Origin: CAYHDN01 sp964355425
Lineage (GTDB): Bacteria; Patescibacteriota; UBA1384; XYA2-FULL-43-10; CAINNR01
Length of the DNA: 21,710 nt
NCBI GenBank assembly: GCA_964355425.1
Contig: CAYHDN010000007.1
Location: forward strand, 1 to 21,710
Direction of reading: 5' to 3'
The notes under the pieces are model-generated. The model made no database searches. It saw nothing but the letters and a program-made list of their open reading frames with translations, and had not been told where the DNA came from. Shown piece by piece: positions 20,319-21,710 of this stretch (the first letter of the stretch is position 1; every line of letters begins with the position of its first letter). Made by a program: the position numbers and the translations under genes.

Positions 20319-21137
20319 ATGGAAACTACAAAAATAGCCCTTTTCCAAGGGAAAAAAATCAGGAAAGTAATCTACAAAAACGAGTGGTGGTTTTCGGTTT
20401 TAGATGTAATTGGTGCACTTACTGATAGTCCTCAACCAAAAACATATTGGGCAAAAATGAAAGTAAGAGACAAGGAAATATCCCAACCGTTCCCATTTTG
20501 GGAACAGTTAAAACTTCCTGCTGATGATGGGAAATTACGCGAAACTGATTGTGCAAATACAGAGGGAATGTTTCGCATTGTTCAATCAGTTCCGTCACCC
20601 AAAGCTGAGCCGCTCAAACGATGGTTGGCAAAAGTTGGCTATGAAAGAGTACAAGAAATTGAAGATCCCGAACTAGCCACAAAAAGAACCCGAATACTTT
20701 ACAAACTCAAGGGATACAACGAAGACTGGATAGAAAAACGGATGCGTGGTATCACTATCAGGGAAGAGCTGACTGATGAATGGCAAAAACGAGGCGCCAG
20801 AGAACAGCGGGATTATGAAATATTGACCGCAGAAATCTCCAAAGCGACTTTTGGCGTCACACCGAGTCAATACAAAAAACTCAAAGGTTTAAAACGACAA
20901 AATTTGCGTGATCATATGGACGATTTTGAATTGATTTTTAATATGCTCGGCGAAAGGTCAACTACTGAAATTCATCGGATTGAAAAATCACAAGGCGTGC
21001 CAAAACTCAAAAATGATGCGAACAGAGGTGGGAAAATTGCCGGTAATGCTAGAGTTGAGCTTGAAAAAGAAATAGGCAGATCGGTTGTTTCAAAAGATAA
21101 CTTCCTGCCGAAAAAGAAGAAAGAAATTCAAAAATAA
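20319..21137 (+). CDS. Bro-N domain phage-antirepressor-like protein
   Basis: A 272-residue protein. Residues ~5-110 form a Bro-N DNA-binding domain (IALFQGKKIRKVIYKNEWWF, SVLDVIGALTD, then the divergent middle and NTEGMFRIVQSVPSPKAEPLKRWLAKVGYERV). This domain is found in phage antirepressors and in the DNA-damage-induced DinD family. The rest (115-272) is basic and helical (RGITIREELTDEWQKRG; GVTPSQYKKLKGLKRQNLRDHM), as in DinD-like proteins, and ends in KKKKEIQK. Length fits that class. It has its own promoter and sits between tRNA-Gly(TCC) and a ruined serine recombinase, so it is most likely cargo or regulator of an integrated element. Confidence 0.82.
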   Translation: METTKIALFQGKKIRKVIYKNEWWFSVLDVIGALTDSPQPKTYWAKMKVRDKEISQPFPFWEQLKLPADDGKLRETDCANTEGMFRIVQSVPSPKAEPLKRWLAKVGYERVQEIEDPELATKRTRILYKLKGYNEDWIEKRMRGITIREELTDEWQKRGAREQRDYEILTAEISKATFGVTPSQYKKLKGLKRQNLRDHMDDFELIFNMLGERSTTEIHRIEKSQGVPKLKNDANRGGKIAGNARVELEKEIGRSVVSKDNFLPKKKKEIQK

Positions 21138-21138
21138 A

Positions 21139-21675
21139 TTATTTAATCATACTAATATTCTTGTCCTTCAAACTCATCTTAATTTTCAAGCAGTTTACGA
21201 GTTCTCTTTTTTCTTCTCTGGCACCTTCTCGGAGTACGAATTTTGAATAGTCGCGAAGATCTACTTCGTTGTTTAGATCCTTGCTGATTTTTTGTTTTAG
21301 GATTTTTGACATGAATCTTTCATATCTGGATATTTCTTCTTACAAATGTTTTTGGGTGTTGAGTGAATTTGGGTCGATCTTATCCATAATATTGCAGATT
21401 TGTTCAGTGACTTCTTCCTCACGAATATATGGTTGTTTGCAGTTCCTGTCTTTGCCACCGGTGCAGTGGTAATAGACATATCTACGAAGAGCTCCGTTAT
21501 CCTGTCGTTTGAATTTTTCTTCGGCTGTTACTCCCAAACCGCAAACTCCGCAGTAAATTAGCTTTGTGAAATCAAATTCTTTAGTTTCCGGACGGGATTT
21601 TGGAATTATCGCTAATCGTTCTTGTACTTTATCAAACAATTCCACAGAAACTTTAAACTGTGTCTCATTTTCAAA
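21139..21675 (-). pseudogene. decayed large serine recombinase, C-terminal part
   Basis: On the minus strand the reading from 21675 down to 21139 encodes the C-terminal part of a large serine recombinase. ELFDKVQERL is the end of the recombinase domain. A zinc-ribbon region follows: YCGVCG (Cys32 and Cys35 counting from the GTG at 21645), then YYHCTGGKDRNCK. After that comes the coiled tail EEISRYERFMSKIL...DLRDYSKFVLREGAREEKRE. An in-frame TAA at 21340-21342 splits the zinc ribbon from the tail in the same frame, and another TAA at 21676-21678 precedes the fragment. The catalytic N-terminal domain is not visible. The gene is therefore dead or only a fragment, and runs towards the right edge of the window. 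Confidence 0.8.
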
Positions 21676-21710
21676 TTATTGCCAAATTACGCTCAATAAG
21701 GTATGATGAG

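Noticed and set aside
21340..21342. TAA read as a sense codon or programmed readthrough in the recombinase
   Set aside because: TAA is used as a normal stop by intact genes here, and a second in-frame TAA lies upstream; decay is simpler.

Overview
The window looks like chromosomal DNA of a Patescibacteria (Candidate Phyla Radiation) bacterium. This is inference: no rRNA or phylogenetic marker is present. It rests on the low-GC, tightly packed genes, the many start-stop overlaps, the mix of Shine-Dalgarno and apparently leaderless genes, the abundance of small lineage-specific membrane proteins, the short archaeal/CPR-type bifunctional phosphoglucose/phosphomannose isomerase, and a large share of coding capacity spent on cell-surface glycosylation. 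TGA, TAA and TAG are all used as stops.

Layout. 1-2377: a possible gene remnant, a TM2-domain protein (-), a small two-helix membrane protein plus HIT hydrolase operon (+), and the sugar-phosphate isomerase (-). 2456-3640: tRNA-Gly(CCC), a broken 3' half of another tRNA-Gly, a GIY-YIG nuclease ORF that runs through tRNA-Thr(CGT), then a PaaX/Cas2-like gene enclosed by two near-identical ~40-bp palindromes. 3780-5656: two uncharacterised small proteins and a membrane CxxC protein paired with a membrane-anchored CPHC thioredoxin-like protein. 5801-10622: a plus-strand operon of a small membrane protein, a cellulose-synthase-like GT2, a GtrA-PMT-type GT-C fusion, and an ALG5/DPM1-like GT2. 10684-11686: one GC-rich gene with a cold-shock-like C-terminus, its own consensus promoter and its own terminator, looking foreign. 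11707-11878: tRNA-Pro(TGG) with promoter and terminator.

11961-14118 is a four-gene overlapping minus-strand operon of exported or membrane Ig-like proteins, including a 56-aa gene. Only 21 bp away, diverging, is a plus-strand operon (14140-17344) of a GT2 and two radical SAM enzymes (a cobalamin-binding-like one and a SPASM-like one). It meets tail to tail a minus-strand pair (GT-C-like membrane protein and polyprenyl-phosphate glycosyltransferase-like GT2). The right end holds a promoter feeding a broken tRNA-Gly 5' half, an intact tRNA-Gly(TCC), a structured intergenic element, a Bro-N antirepressor gene, and a decayed serine recombinase with in-frame stops: the residue of an integrated element.

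How the genes may work together (inference): polyprenyl-phosphate sugar synthases (9894-10622 and 18999-19760) would load lipid carriers, GtrA-type helices would flip them, and GT-C enzymes (7626-9890 and 17341-19053) would transfer sugars outside the cell, perhaps to exported Ig-like proteins. The radical SAM pair suggests an additional unusual modification. The two items most worth a second look are the palindrome-enclosed PaaX/Cas2-like gene, whose upstream palindrome contains a -35/-10 pair placed for a leaderless transcript, and the divergent Ig-like / GT2 / double radical SAM locus.
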